Source: Orbaceae bacterium ESL0727 (GTDB taxonomy: Bacteria > Pseudomonadota > Gammaproteobacteria > Enterobacterales > Orbaceae). Taken from it: 64,000 nt of DNA. Within the stretch, counting starts at the first letter, position 1, and every line of letters starts with the position of its first letter. The stretch lies in NCBI GenBank assembly GCA_029433345.1, contig JAQTHY010000002.1, forward strand, positions 1 to 64,000, written 5' to 3'. A program made the position numbers and the translations under genes. The notes under the pieces are model-generated. The model saw nothing but the letters and a program-made list of their open reading frames with translations, searched no databases and was not told the DNA's origin. This document shows positions 36,364 to 45,104 of the stretch, piece by piece.

Positions 36364-37152
36364 TTATGCTCCTGCTTTTTGACGTCGAAAGCGAGATAAA
36401 TGATCATATAAAAATGAAGCAAATGGCAAAGAAAATAGAATATAGATATAAAGACCAATAATGCCAGACATTAAGTTAGCTGCAGTAGCGTAGGCATTGA
36501 TTTCGTTCGCCATATCTGGGTAAAGATCGCTAATTGGAGCCAAGGATGCAGCCATCATACTACCACTCCCAACACCAGCACCCATCGCCAATGCATAAGG
36601 ATGAATAATATCTAATTTGGCGATAAAGCTTGCTAAAATACTCATCCAAATCGCCCCATAAAGTGTCCCACATATATACATCGCCATAACGCCACGGCCT
36701 TCTGGGGATTCGAGCCCATATTTATCCGCCACAATAGCAATATTGGGTTCTCGCGCAACCGAATAGGTGGCACCGACGGCTTCACGCCCCATGCCTAACA
36801 TCATCGCCAGTGGTAAACCTAATAAAATGGTGCCAGCGAAATGGCCAACTTCTTGGAATACGATCGCTAATTTTGCATTAAAAATATCATTAATTTTAGG
36901 ACCAATAGATACGCCAAGTTTGGCAATAAGTAGCATTAAGGTAACCAACATAATCGTACCCGCATGGTGCATATTTTTGTTAGTTAAAATTTTGAATTTA
37001 GGCAGGCTAATTATAGCACCGATAACCATCGCATATAACATTGGGTAAACAGCAATAATCCAAATAGTTTGCTTACCAATAAATTCACACACAAGAACGA
37101 CAAGTAAAGCCAGTAAATGTACTCTATAGTCCTTTAGAGTTTCCATGTCCAC
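36364..37152 (-). CDS. DUF3100 membrane protein
   Basis: 262 residues, about seven helices. DUF3100 features: REAVGATYSVAREPNIAIVA, GRGVMAMYICGTLYGAIWMS and MGAGVGSGSMMAASLAPI, a glycine-rich helix pair typical of secondary transporters. First gene of the operon. Its start is preceded by the repeated palindromes at 37212-37277. Confidence 0.8.
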   Translation of the reverse strand: MDMETLKDYRVHLLALLVVLVCEFIGKQTIWIIAVYPMLYAMVIGAIISLPKFKILTNKNMHHAGTIMLVTLMLLIAKLGVSIGPKINDIFNAKLAIVFQEVGHFAGTILLGLPLAMMLGMGREAVGATYSVAREPNIAIVADKYGLESPEGRGVMAMYICGTLYGAIWMSILASFIAKLDIIHPYALAMGAGVGSGSMMAASLAPISDLYPDMANEINAYATAANLMSGIIGLYIYILFSLPFASFLYDHLSRFRRQKAGA

Positions 37153-37211
37153 AACCCCCAGATAATGAATTAATAAATGCAGTTAGCCAAATACTATACC
37201 ATAGCCTAATG

Positions 37212-37277
37212 TTATATTATAAGAACGTTATGGAAAGAATCATACTCGGCATTAAATTATAAGATTATATTATAATC
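37212..37277. promoter_or_regulatory. Paired palindromic sites upstream of DUF3100 operon
   Basis: TTATATTATAA occurs at 37212-37222 and 37265-37275, 53 bp apart (about five helix turns). The second is extended to GATTATA-T-TATAATC (37263-37277). Likely paired binding sites of a regulator, 60-125 bp before the DUF3100 start. No regulator gene lies nearby. Confidence 0.4.
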
Positions 37278-37445
37278 ATGAAAGTGCACGATTTAGGGGT
37301 AAATTTGATTGTTGCGTTGATCAAATTAACAAGAAGTAGAGTTTGTGTAACGTTTGTCAGAACATGGCTGACAGATAACTATTTTATAAGATTCAATATA
37401 ATAGCCTATACATAACTTAGTTTAGAAATCCAGTTGTTATTATGT

Positions 37446-37491
37446 ATTGATAATAAAAACAATGGATAATAAAAGAATTGATAATAAAAAG
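37446..37491. repeat. 15-16-bp tandem repeat, three units
   Basis: Units ATTGATAATAAAAACA, ATGGATAATAAAAGA and ATTGATAATAAAAAG. One of several such degenerate repeats in the host part. Confidence 0.7.
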
Positions 37492-37858
37492 AATAACGAA
37501 CGGTGTTAAAAACTTTCAGAACTGCTACCCATTTCAATCAGTTATTGCCATCAAAATAGTTAGATCTATTCTGGCACAACATGGCCATCCCTTTTTATAA
37601 AAGTTAGCGATTTGGGGTTGATTGGCTTAATCGTCGGAACAATGATGTTAATCATCAGTATTCCTTACATTTCTTTACAAAAATGGCGCGGGGTTATTTT
37701 GACATAAATCATATTATCATTTAGCATTAGCACGCTGAATTAACGATAAACATACTCTATAACACTATTTTTATGCAGTTTTACCACGATTATCTTGGGG
37801 TTTGATCAGAAATTGCCGTAAAATGCGTAAAATTTTTTTGTGTAGGGACATAAAAAAG

Positions 37859-37886
37859 TTGAAAAAAATAAGGAAAGTGCTAGAAT
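37859..37886 (+). promoter_or_regulatory. Promoter of the surface protein gene
   Basis: TTGAAA (37859-37864), 16-bp spacer, TAGAAT (37881-37886). Transcription would start inside the octamer repeat at 37890-37922, so repeat number would alter the leader. Confidence 0.5.
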
Positions 37887-37889
37887 AAG

Positions 37890-37922
37890 AAAAACACAAA
37901 AACACAAAAACACAAAAACACA
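37890..37922 (+). repeat. Octamer repeat AAAAACAC, four units
   Basis: Four nearly perfect copies of AAAAACAC between promoter and coding region. The tract is read in an open frame that continues into the surface protein. Slippage would change frame or leader length. Confidence 0.8.
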
Positions 37923-37932
37923 ACTGTTAGAG

Positions 37933-39531
37933 TTGTTACCTGATGGTTTAGCAGCACAATTTCTCGTCACACCACGTCGCTTTTATTCACCATTATCTGC
38001 TTCATTCTTACTACTATTTTGTACATTATATCGACTGTTATGCGGTTGGTTTTATCGTACCAGTGTACATAGTTTACATACTTTATCTAGCTTATATCAT
38101 CCACATAGCTTACATTGCCGACATAATCTACATTACCCACATAGCTTACATTGCCAATATCACCCACATCGCCAACGTTTATCAGCCACAACAATACTTA
38201 TCGCGTTGTTAGGTATGAGCGGCGTGTTCAATGCCAATGCACTGTCGGTCAAGACTGCTAATGCTATCCAAGGGACGCCACCGTATCTCACTTTTGATGG
38301 TGGAGTCACCAAAGTGACCAATGTTGATGAGTTATTAGCGATTACGCTTTCCGATGGCACACGTTACACGCCAAGCACAAATTCCTCGTCGGCGAGCAAT
38401 CCAATTGTGCTGCCGGTCGCTGGGCAGACACTGGCCGATGTGCAGATGGCGATCCCGGCTAATCTGGATAGTATTGCGCTAAATAGCTTAATTAGTGCAC
38501 CTTATAACTATTGGGGCGATGAGAATGGTGATGGGCAAGGCAGCAATGGCATTACGGCTACCGGCACGGTCAGCATTCGCGTGTATGACTCAAATAATAA
38601 ATTGCTGAAGCGTAATGATGTGTTAAATCGGTGTAATGCCAGTTATTATCGGGTGGTGCTGAATAGTACAGCTGGAACATTAACCACCAAATATGGCTCC
38701 CCCCGCAACAACAATTTTACCGCCTCGAATGTCACTTATTATATCAAACCTCGCATGGATGACCCCTATGCCTGTTATGCCCAACCTAACTTAACCTATA
38801 GTGGTGGGAATTATAATGGTCGTGCTGATCAGTGGAGTGAGACAAAAGGGTTTATTTTACAGGATATTAATAATCCTTCTGCTAATTTCCCAACAAAAGG
38901 AATGAATGGTCTTTTTTTTAATTTAACCTTAATAAATGCGGTCGTAAGCGATCTTTCTTATGAAATGCAGCCCACCAGTTCGGACATTAATCTGACGATA
39001 TCTGGCAGTGGCAATGTGACGAAAGTCACTTTAGTTGGCCCCAAAGACGGTGATCCTGTTGGATTAACAAGTGGTAGTTGGAAGCCTACGTTTACCTTAT
39101 ATGCGACTAAGAATGGCACTAAGACTAAGATCTATACGTTTAAGATTAGTAACTGGTTTATTGTCACCCCCGGCTCAAACTACACTTATAATGGTGATTT
39201 TTGTAAACAACGTTATGGTGGGTACTATAGGATACCGGAAGCTCGTGAACTAATTAATGGCTATCTGTGGGGCAGCGGTATAGCTCAGCCTGATCATTAT
39301 GTAAGATGGATAGGCGATGGGCTGTTTGCAGAATGGGGAAATATGTCTTCTGGATATTATCCAAATATGGGATTATCATCAGACCATAATAGTGTCTGGA
39401 CACCGTATTTTTGTCGAAGTGGTATTGATCCGGATCCCATGTATGTCAACTATCGATACGGTTCAGCAGATTGTGGTATGCGGGGCGCGGGGACTTCTCC
39501 TTATAGAAACGCTTATATCTGTATTCGCTAA
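37933..39531 (+). CDS. Large surface/adhesin-like protein
   Basis: 532 residues from a TTG; no clear ribosome site, so the true start is uncertain (the frame is open from 37846). An 80-residue extension with His/Cys-rich repeats (two 36-bp copies of HSLHC at 38101 and 38137) precedes a signal peptide at about 83-103 (TTILIALLGMSGVFNANA). The mature part is beta-rich with Thr/Ser/Asn bias (FDGGVTKVTNVDEL; YNYWGDENGDGQG). The C-terminal 120 residues carry paired cysteines (FCKQRYGGYYRIPEARELIN) and look lectin-like. Members of this kind occur as adhesins in Orbaceae and Morganellaceae. Exact role unknown. Confidence 0.6.
   Translation: MLPDGLAAQFLVTPRRFYSPLSASFLLLFCTLYRLLCGWFYRTSVHSLHTLSSLYHPHSLHCRHNLHYPHSLHCQYHPHRQRLSATTILIALLGMSGVFNANALSVKTANAIQGTPPYLTFDGGVTKVTNVDELLAITLSDGTRYTPSTNSSSASNPIVLPVAGQTLADVQMAIPANLDSIALNSLISAPYNYWGDENGDGQGSNGITATGTVSIRVYDSNNKLLKRNDVLNRCNASYYRVVLNSTAGTLTTKYGSPRNNNFTASNVTYYIKPRMDDPYACYAQPNLTYSGGNYNGRADQWSETKGFILQDINNPSANFPTKGMNGLFFNLTLINAVVSDLSYEMQPTSSDINLTISGSGNVTKVTLVGPKDGDPVGLTSGSWKPTFTLYATKNGTKTKIYTFKISNWFIVTPGSNYTYNGDFCKQRYGGYYRIPEARELINGYLWGSGIAQPDHYVRWIGDGLFAEWGNMSSGYYPNMGLSSDHNSVWTPYFCRSGIDPDPMYVNYRYGSADCGMRGAGTSPYRNAYICIR
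38101..38155 (+). repeat. 36-bp in-frame repeat in surface protein
   Basis: CCACATAGCTTACATTGCC occurs at 38101-38119 and again at 38137-38155. It encodes HSLHC-type units before the signal peptide. Confidence 0.8.
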
Positions 39532-39591
39532 GTAAATTCTTCTCGTAAAATTTCTTATCTAGTGAGCAAAATAGTTCAGGTTTGCTGCGAT

Positions 39592-39622
39592 AAAAGGTCA
39601 TTCCGTTAGGGCGGCCTTTTTT
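39592..39622 (+). terminator. Intrinsic terminator after surface protein gene
   Basis: AAAAGG (39592-39597) pairs with CCTTTT (39615-39620), extended by a T-G and a C-G pair, then T run to 39622. The 307-bp gap to the MFS gene holds nothing else recognised. Confidence 0.65.
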
Positions 39623-39838
39623 AGGGGATTTAGGCACTAAATTATGAATGATTTTTGTAAAATCGATGATGTTTGTAGGAAGTGCGTTAGCCAAAACTAC
39701 ATTTTTTATGCGTAATGGTATATACTTTGTTGCCTTCCTTGAGTGATTATCTGCTAGAACATGCTCTTGAAAGGTAAAGAGATAACTATTTTTTAATGTC
39801 GCTTTTAATGTAGTCTTGCAAATAATATCGAGGTAAAA

Positions 39839-41092
39839 ATGAGATCCAACGTTGATTTAGCCAACTGTTCCGCAAGTGAAACAACTCCCCAGCATTCCAA
39901 AATCACTCCTTATCAAAAAAAGACCCTTTTTGCATCCACGATTGGCTATGCGTTAGACGGTATGGATATGATGTTATTGGGCGTCTGCTTTAGTTTAATT
40001 GCGGTCACGTTTAATTTAGGCAAAGCCGAACTCGGTACCTTAACGTCGGTTACCCTATTGGGTGCGGTTTTGGGGGGGATTTTGTTTGGTACGTTGGCAG
40101 ATAAATATGGGCGTGTCAAAGTTTTTTCGTGGACGATTTTAATTTTCTCACTTTTTACGGGTTTATGTGCGATTGCGCCTAATTACGAATCTTTTTTAGT
40201 TTTTCGTTTTTTGAGTGGTTTAGGTTTGGGCGGTGAATTTGGTATCGGCATGACGTTGGTTTCTGAAAGTTGGCCTAAAGAAAAACGTTCCCGTGCAACG
40301 TCAATTGTTGCGTTAGGCTTTCAATTAGGGATTATTTTAGCTGCCTTAACGGTTAATTTTGTCGGTGCTTTACATGGTTGGCGTTGGGCATTTGCGATCG
40401 GGGTTTTGCCAGCACTATTTGTTGCTTGGACACGCAAAGGATTACAAGAACCTGAAATTTGGCAGAATCTTAAAGATCAACATAAAAATGAAATTGCAGT
40501 CAGTAAATTATTTAAAAATCCACGCACTACGGCAATTACTATCGGTTTGACAATTGCCTGTGCAGTACAGAACTTTGGGTTCTATGGCTTGATGGTGTGG
40601 ATGCCGAATATGATCGCAACGGAATTAAAATTACCGTTTAAAAATACTTTATTTTGGACTATTTCGACAACGATTGGTATGTCGGTGGGCATTGTTATTT
40701 TTGGTTGGTTATGCGATAAAATTGGTCGTCGTCCTTCTTATATTCTCTTTCTGTTAGTTTCCGCTGTCTCGATTTGGTTCTATTTCCATCAAACTGATAT
40801 GACAGTCCTTATCATTTTTGGATCAGCGATTGGCTTTTTTGTGAATGGTATGATGGGTGGATATGGTGCGTTACTTGCGGAACATTACCCAACCGATGCG
40901 CGTTCGAGTGCAGAAAATATTATTTTTAATCTTGGTCGTGGTATTGCCGGTATTTCGCAAGTGCTTATCGCTTATTTGGCAACAGCTTATTCGATTAGTT
41001 ATGCGTTAGCCTTGCTGTCGGCTGCTTATTTATTATCTGCATTGGCGTTTATCTTTTTGATTCCTGAAACGAAAGGTAAAGCGTTGGAATAA
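39839..41092 (+). CDS. MFS transporter, AAHS/MHS type
   Basis: 417 residues, twelve predicted helices. MFS signatures: GTLADKYGRVKVF between helices 2 and 3, FLSGLGLGGEFGIGMTLVSE in helix 4, and the second-half GWLCDKIGRRPS. AAHS relatives carry organic or aromatic acids with protons; the substrate is not shown here. ATG follows a GAGG-type site. No operon partner: leftwards the adhesin, rightwards the ilv leader. Confidence 0.8.
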   Translation: MRSNVDLANCSASETTPQHSKITPYQKKTLFASTIGYALDGMDMMLLGVCFSLIAVTFNLGKAELGTLTSVTLLGAVLGGILFGTLADKYGRVKVFSWTILIFSLFTGLCAIAPNYESFLVFRFLSGLGLGGEFGIGMTLVSESWPKEKRSRATSIVALGFQLGIILAALTVNFVGALHGWRWAFAIGVLPALFVAWTRKGLQEPEIWQNLKDQHKNEIAVSKLFKNPRTTAITIGLTIACAVQNFGFYGLMVWMPNMIATELKLPFKNTLFWTISTTIGMSVGIVIFGWLCDKIGRRPSYILFLLVSAVSIWFYFHQTDMTVLIIFGSAIGFFVNGMMGGYGALLAEHYPTDARSSAENIIFNLGRGIAGISQVLIAYLATAYSISYALALLSAAYLLSALAFIFLIPETKGKALE

Positions 41093-41190
41093 TTTTTTAA
41101 CTCTGAATAAATAAAAAAGTTGAACTTTTCTAAAAAGCGAGTATTTTGTTTACTATTCGATTTGATTACAGATGTGTCATTAAGTCGTCA

Positions 41191-41234
41191 TTGATTTAGG
41201 TGAAATGACTTAGGTAAATTGATTTAGGTAAACC
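41191..41234. repeat. 14-15-bp degenerate repeat before ilv leader
   Basis: TTGATTTAGGTGAAA, TGACTTAGGTAAAT and TGATTTAGGTAAACC in a row, just before the leader gene. Confidence 0.7.
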
Positions 41235-41243
41235 GATAAGATT

Positions 41244-41327
41244 ATGTATTCTTCTTTAAAAGCGTTCCTCATTATTGTCATTATTAGCGTGGTGATTATT
41301 CCGACGCGGGGGCGCTTTTTGAGTTAA
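41244..41327 (+). CDS. ilvL: ilv operon leader peptide
   Basis: 27 codons. Residues 8-19 are almost only Ile, Val and Leu (FLIIVIISVVII), the amino acids made by the operon. Stalling of ribosomes at these codons under starvation controls the attenuator at 41352-41382. Matches enteric ilvL in design, not in sequence. Too short for usual gene calling. Confidence 0.9.
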   Translation: MYSSLKAFLIIVIISVVIIPTRGRFLS

Positions 41328-41382
41328 TAATTGTATTAAACAATATCAAAAGACCCCCGCCAAAAAGCGAGGGTTTTTTTTT
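41303..41382 (+). terminator. ilv attenuator
   Basis: Terminator hairpin CCCCCGC..GCGAGGG (41354-41373) with T9 to 41382. GCGGGGGCGCTTTTTG in the leader end (about 41305-41320) can pair with either half (CCCCCGC and CAAAAAGCG), forming the competing antiterminator. Confidence 0.85.
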
Positions 41383-41559
41383 GGTTGTTTAGCTTGATTA
41401 TCGTTACTTGATGAACGTTAAACGAGCGTAAAAGAGTATGACAGAATAGGGCAAATGCTTATCGCACGACTCTTTTCTACACGTTGCCTAAAATTACCGA
41501 TAAAGTCACCTAATTGCCGTAAATGGTAATGACGATAAACAATAATAAGTGAGGTTGTG

Positions 41560-43362
41560 ATGTTAGGCACTGAATGGATAGTTAAAACATTAAAAGAAAA
41601 AGGAATCACTACAGTTTTTGGTTACCCAGGTGGGCAAATTATGCCATTTTATGACGCATTATATGACAGTGGGATAACGCATGTTTTATGTCGTCATGAA
41701 CAAGGTGCCGCGATGGCCGCAATTGGTTATGCGCGCGCGACAGGTAAGGTTGGCGTCTGTATTGCCACGTCAGGTCCAGGGGCGACAAATTTAATTACTG
41801 GCTTGGCCGATGCGTTATTGGATTCTGTGCCAATCATTGCGATTACTGGGCAAGTCCCCAATACGTTAATTGGTACCGATGCATTTCAAGAGATGGATGT
41901 GCTTGGCCTTTCGTTTGCCTGTACTAAACAGAGTTATTTAGTCGATACCCCTGACGCGTTACCGGCTATTTTGCATGAAGCCTTTTACTTGGCAAATTCA
42001 GGTCGTAAGGGACCAGTTTTGATTGATATCCCGAAAGATATCCAATTAGCCAATCGTGATTATGCGGCGTTGGATTCGTTATCAAAAACGGACGACGATA
42101 CGTTTGCTAATAGGGCTAACAGTACCTCAGCCAATAAGTCTAGCAATACGTTATCTCCGCAATCTTCAGCAACACCGTTATCTTCATCAACCAATCCTAA
42201 TCACGTTTTCCCGCTTTCGACTGATAAATTACAACACGCCGTTGAGATGATTAACCAAGCACAAAAACCGATTCTCTATATCGGCGGTGGCGTGGGGCTG
42301 GCCAATGCGGTTTCTGAATTAAGGGATTTTATGGATGTTGTGCGAATTCCGAGTGTGGCAACCTTAAAAGGATTAGGTGCGGTAGCCGCGAGCGACGATA
42401 ATTATTTAGGCTTAATTGGTATGCATGGCTCGAAAGCGGCCAATTTATCGGTACAGGAATGTGATTTGCTGATTGCTCTTGGCGTCCGTTTTGATGATCG
42501 CGTAACGGGTAAACTGACTGAATTTGCGCGTCATGCACAAATCCTGCATATTGATATTGATGCTGCTGAAATTAATAAATTATGTCAAGTGCATTTAGGT
42601 TTGCAAGGCGATTTGAAGACTATATTACCTTTGTTGCAAAATTTATTACAACAGCAGTCGCAATCACATCACGCCGCAGATATCGAACCTTGGCGACAAA
42701 AAACGGTCGCATTAAAAATGGCGTATCCGGTTAGATATGATCATCCCGGCGCATCAATTTATGCGCCAGCACTCTTGCATCGTCTATCTGAACGAAAATC
42801 TCCGCAAACCATTGTGACAACAGATGTGGGGCAACATCAGATGTGGGCGGCGCAACATATGTGTTTCAGTGATCCGAAGAATTTCATCACCTCTAGCGGA
42901 TTGGGCACAATGGGTTTTGGCTTACCTGCCGCAATTGGTGCGCAGATAGCACGGCCTAACGACTGCGTTATTTGTATTTCAGGCGATGGATCGTTTATGA
43001 TGAATATCCAGGAATTGACGACCATTAAGCGTAAACAATTACCGATTAAAATTGTGCTGATTGATAATCAGCGTTTAGGCATGGTACGGCAATGGCAGGA
43101 ACTCTTTTTTAATGAACGCTATAGCGAAACGAATCTTTCTGATAATCCTGACTTTTTGACATTAGCGCAGGCATTTGCTATCCCGGGTCGACGGATTACA
43201 CAGAAATCTGAAATAGAAGGTGCCTTAGATGCGCTTTTTAATGCTAAAACCGCTTATTTGTTACAGGTCTGTATTGACGAGTTAGACAATGTTTGGCCGC
43301 TTGTTCCCCCGGGTGCTGCGAATGATAAGATGTTAGAAAGGAGTCACCATGATGCAAAATAG
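41560..43362 (+). CDS. ilvG: Acetolactate synthase large subunit
   Basis: 600 residues from ATG 41560 (AGTGAGG upstream; GTG at 41557 is too near). Joins pyruvate with pyruvate or 2-oxobutyrate, first common step to valine and isoleucine. Seen: catalytic Glu in [21 protein letters not shown] site [14 protein letters not shown], and the conserved C-terminal [12 protein letters not shown]. Residues about 170-220 form a Ser/Thr/Asn-rich insertion of some 35 residues between domains that E. coli IlvG (548) lacks. Overlaps ilvM by 14 bp. Confidence 0.93.
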   Translation: MLGTEWIVKTLKEKGITTVFGYPGGQIMPFYDALYDSGITHVLCRHEQGAAMAAIGYARATGKVGVCIATSGPGATNLITGLADALLDSVPIIAITGQVPNTLIGTDAFQEMDVLGLSFACTKQSYLVDTPDALPAILHEAFYLANSGRKGPVLIDIPKDIQLANRDYAALDSLSKTDDDTFANRANSTSANKSSNTLSPQSSATPLSSSTNPNHVFPLSTDKLQHAVEMINQAQKPILYIGGGVGLANAVSELRDFMDVVRIPSVATLKGLGAVAASDDNYLGLIGMHGSKAANLSVQECDLLIALGVRFDDRVTGKLTEFARHAQILHIDIDAAEINKLCQVHLGLQGDLKTILPLLQNLLQQQSQSHHAADIEPWRQKTVALKMAYPVRYDHPGASIYAPALLHRLSERKSPQTIVTTDVGQHQMWAAQHMCFSDPKNFITSSGLGTMGFGLPAAIGAQIARPNDCVICISGDGSFMMNIQELTTIKRKQLPIKIVLIDNQRLGMVRQWQELFFNERYSETNLSDNPDFLTLAQAFAIPGRRITQKSEIEGALDALFNAKTAYLLQVCIDELDNVWPLVPPGAANDKMLERSHHDAK

Positions 43363-43618
43363 TCATAATCAACCTAATAGGTGTCTCGATTATCAGCTTC
43401 ATATCCAAGCTTATGATCGCTTAGGTGAGTTAGAACGGATTTTACGTGTGATTCGTCACCGCGGTGGGCATATTCACGCACTGACTATGCAAAGTGACGA
43501 AAATGGTCGTTTTTCGATGCAAGTTACCTTGACCACTGAAAGAGCAATCGAAACATTAGGCAATCAAATTGCTAAATTGGCTAATGTTCTCGACGTGAAT
43601 GAAATTAAAATTAATTAA
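43349..43618 (+). CDS. ilvM: Acetolactate synthase small subunit
   Basis: 89 residues with one ACT domain ([24 protein letters not shown]). Regulatory partner of IlvG. Site GAAAGGAG before ATG. The tail KIN and stop are followed by a tandem copy of the 3' end (43603-43642). Confidence 0.9.
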   Translation: MMQNSHNQPNRCLDYQLHIQAYDRLGELERILRVIRHRGGHIHALTMQSDENGRFSMQVTLTTERAIETLGNQIAKLANVLDVNEIKIN

Positions 43619-43642
43619 TAGTATTTAAAATTAATAGTATTT
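43603..43642. repeat. Tandem copy of the ilvM 3' end
   Basis: AAAATTAATTAATAGTATTT is followed by AAAATTAATAGTATTTAT. The stretch to 43916 holds no gene; a promoter for ilvE could lie there. Confidence 0.6.
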
Positions 43643-43916
43643 ATACTCATTACCCTTGAAAGTCGGCAACAAAAGCAGATCAACGATGAAGGGATTAGGT
43701 TTGATAAGATTGATTTACTTTTCGCCGTTCTGTTAATCATAGCCGGTAAAGTAGTGCGACTAGTGCGTTAATGGATGCTGCAACGAGAAAGGTAATAGAT
43801 GTAAAATTAATCGTATAATGTGCCATTGTGGCTTAATCATATGTAGCTTAATCATGGCATTAAAAACGACAAGATAACAACTGATAATTTAACAAAAATT
43901 ATAAGAGGAAAATAAA

Positions 43917-44846
43917 ATGGGTTCTACAGCAAAATCTGAATATATTTGGTTTAACGGCGAAATGGTACCATGGGCAGATGCCAAAGTTCACGTTATGTCA
44001 CATGCTTTACACTATGGTACGTCAGTATTTGAAGGTGTCCGTTGTTATGATACGAATAAAGGCCCAGCCATTTTCCGTCATCGTGAACATGCACAACGTC
44101 TGATGAATTCTGCTAAAATCTATCGTTTCCCCGTCCCATATTCTATTGATGAAATCATGGAAGCAACACGTCAAACACTTAAGAAAAACAATTTGAAAGG
44201 TGCGTATATCCGTCCATTAGTCTTTATCGGTGATGTAGGTATGGGGGTTAATCCACCTGCGGGTTATAAAACTGATGTGATGATTGCGGCTTTCCCATGG
44301 GGCGCTTATTTAGGTGAAGATGCGTTAGATCAAGGTATCGATGTGATGGTTTCTTCATGGAATCGTGTTGCTTCTAATACTATTCCTGCGGCAGCTAAAG
44401 CAGGTGGTAATTATTTATCTTCATTATTAATCGGTACTGAAGCACGTATGAATGGTTTCCAAGAGGGTGTGGCATTAGATGTTCATGGTCATATCTCTGA
44501 AGGTGCCGGTGAAAATATCTTTATCGTTAAAGATGGTGTTTTATATACGCCTGTGCTTTCTTCTTCTGCACTACCTGGTATTACACGTGATTCAGTAGTG
44601 AAATTAGCCCGTGATTTAGGTATCGAAGTTCGCGAACAAACATTAGCTCGTGAAGCGCTTTATTTAGCAGACGAAGTGTTTATGACAGGTACTGCTGCTG
44701 AAATTACCCCAGTTCGTAGTGTTGACCATATTCAGGTTGGTATTGGCCGTTGTGGTCCGATGACGAAGAAAATCCAACAAACTTTCTTTGGTTTATTTAA
44801 TGGTAAAACTGAAGATAAATATGGTTGGTTAGATCCGGTTAAATAA
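43917..44846 (+). CDS. ilvE: Branched-chain amino acid aminotransferase
   Basis: 309 residues, same length as E. coli IlvE. PLP enzyme of fold type IV: AAKAGGNYLSSLLIGTEARM with the Schiff-base lysine, DVHGHISEGAGENIF, and MTGTAAEITPVRSVD. Last step to isoleucine, valine and leucine. Third gene of the operon, after a 298-bp gap. AAGAGGAAA site before the start. Confidence 0.95.
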   Translation: MGSTAKSEYIWFNGEMVPWADAKVHVMSHALHYGTSVFEGVRCYDTNKGPAIFRHREHAQRLMNSAKIYRFPVPYSIDEIMEATRQTLKKNNLKGAYIRPLVFIGDVGMGVNPPAGYKTDVMIAAFPWGAYLGEDALDQGIDVMVSSWNRVASNTIPAAAKAGGNYLSSLLIGTEARMNGFQEGVALDVHGHISEGAGENIFIVKDGVLYTPVLSSSALPGITRDSVVKLARDLGIEVREQTLAREALYLADEVFMTGTAAEITPVRSVDHIQVGIGRCGPMTKKIQQTFFGLFNGKTEDKYGWLDPVK

Positions 44847-45104
44847 TCTGATTGCATTCCGGCAACCGTCAGTGTGTCGGTAGTGATGTTGGAAAAGTCC
44901 TTTCTTCCGGATGACTTTCTTCCAAGCTACCGATAGCTGTCGGGGCAGTGAAATTAACGCATTTGCTAAGGATTATCTCACCGATGACCTTGGTAAAAGT
45001 ACAACAAGAACAAATGGGTCGTAGGGCAGTGCTCTATAAAACCCTTTTTATTTTCTATACTCGATTGGGAATCGTCGAGTGAATAAAATTTTTGGGAGCA
45101 AAAA

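Larger units (their letters stand above)
37153..37932. other. Intergenic region between divergent genes
   Basis: 780 bp, AT-rich. It holds the palindrome pair (37212-37277), a 15-bp tandem repeat (37446-37491), the promoter of the surface protein (37859-37886) and the octamer tract. An open frame at 37564-37707 encodes one hydrophobic stretch (GLIGLIVGTMMLIISIP) without a start; it may be a gene remnant. Confidence 0.5.

Noticed and set aside
37564-37707. Hydrophobic frame upstream of the surface protein
   Set aside because: No start codon and only one hydrophobic stretch; may be a gene remnant but cannot be supported.
37890-37922. Octamer tract as CRISPR-like repeat
   Set aside because: No spacers; a simple tandem repeat.
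39446-39694. 82-codon frame on - strand
   Set aside because: Covers the end of the surface gene and its terminator; no start signal and no domain.
44874-44940. GTCGGTAG/CTACCGAT inverted repeat before ilvD
   Set aside because: Distant, imperfect arms; no clear function as terminator or operator.
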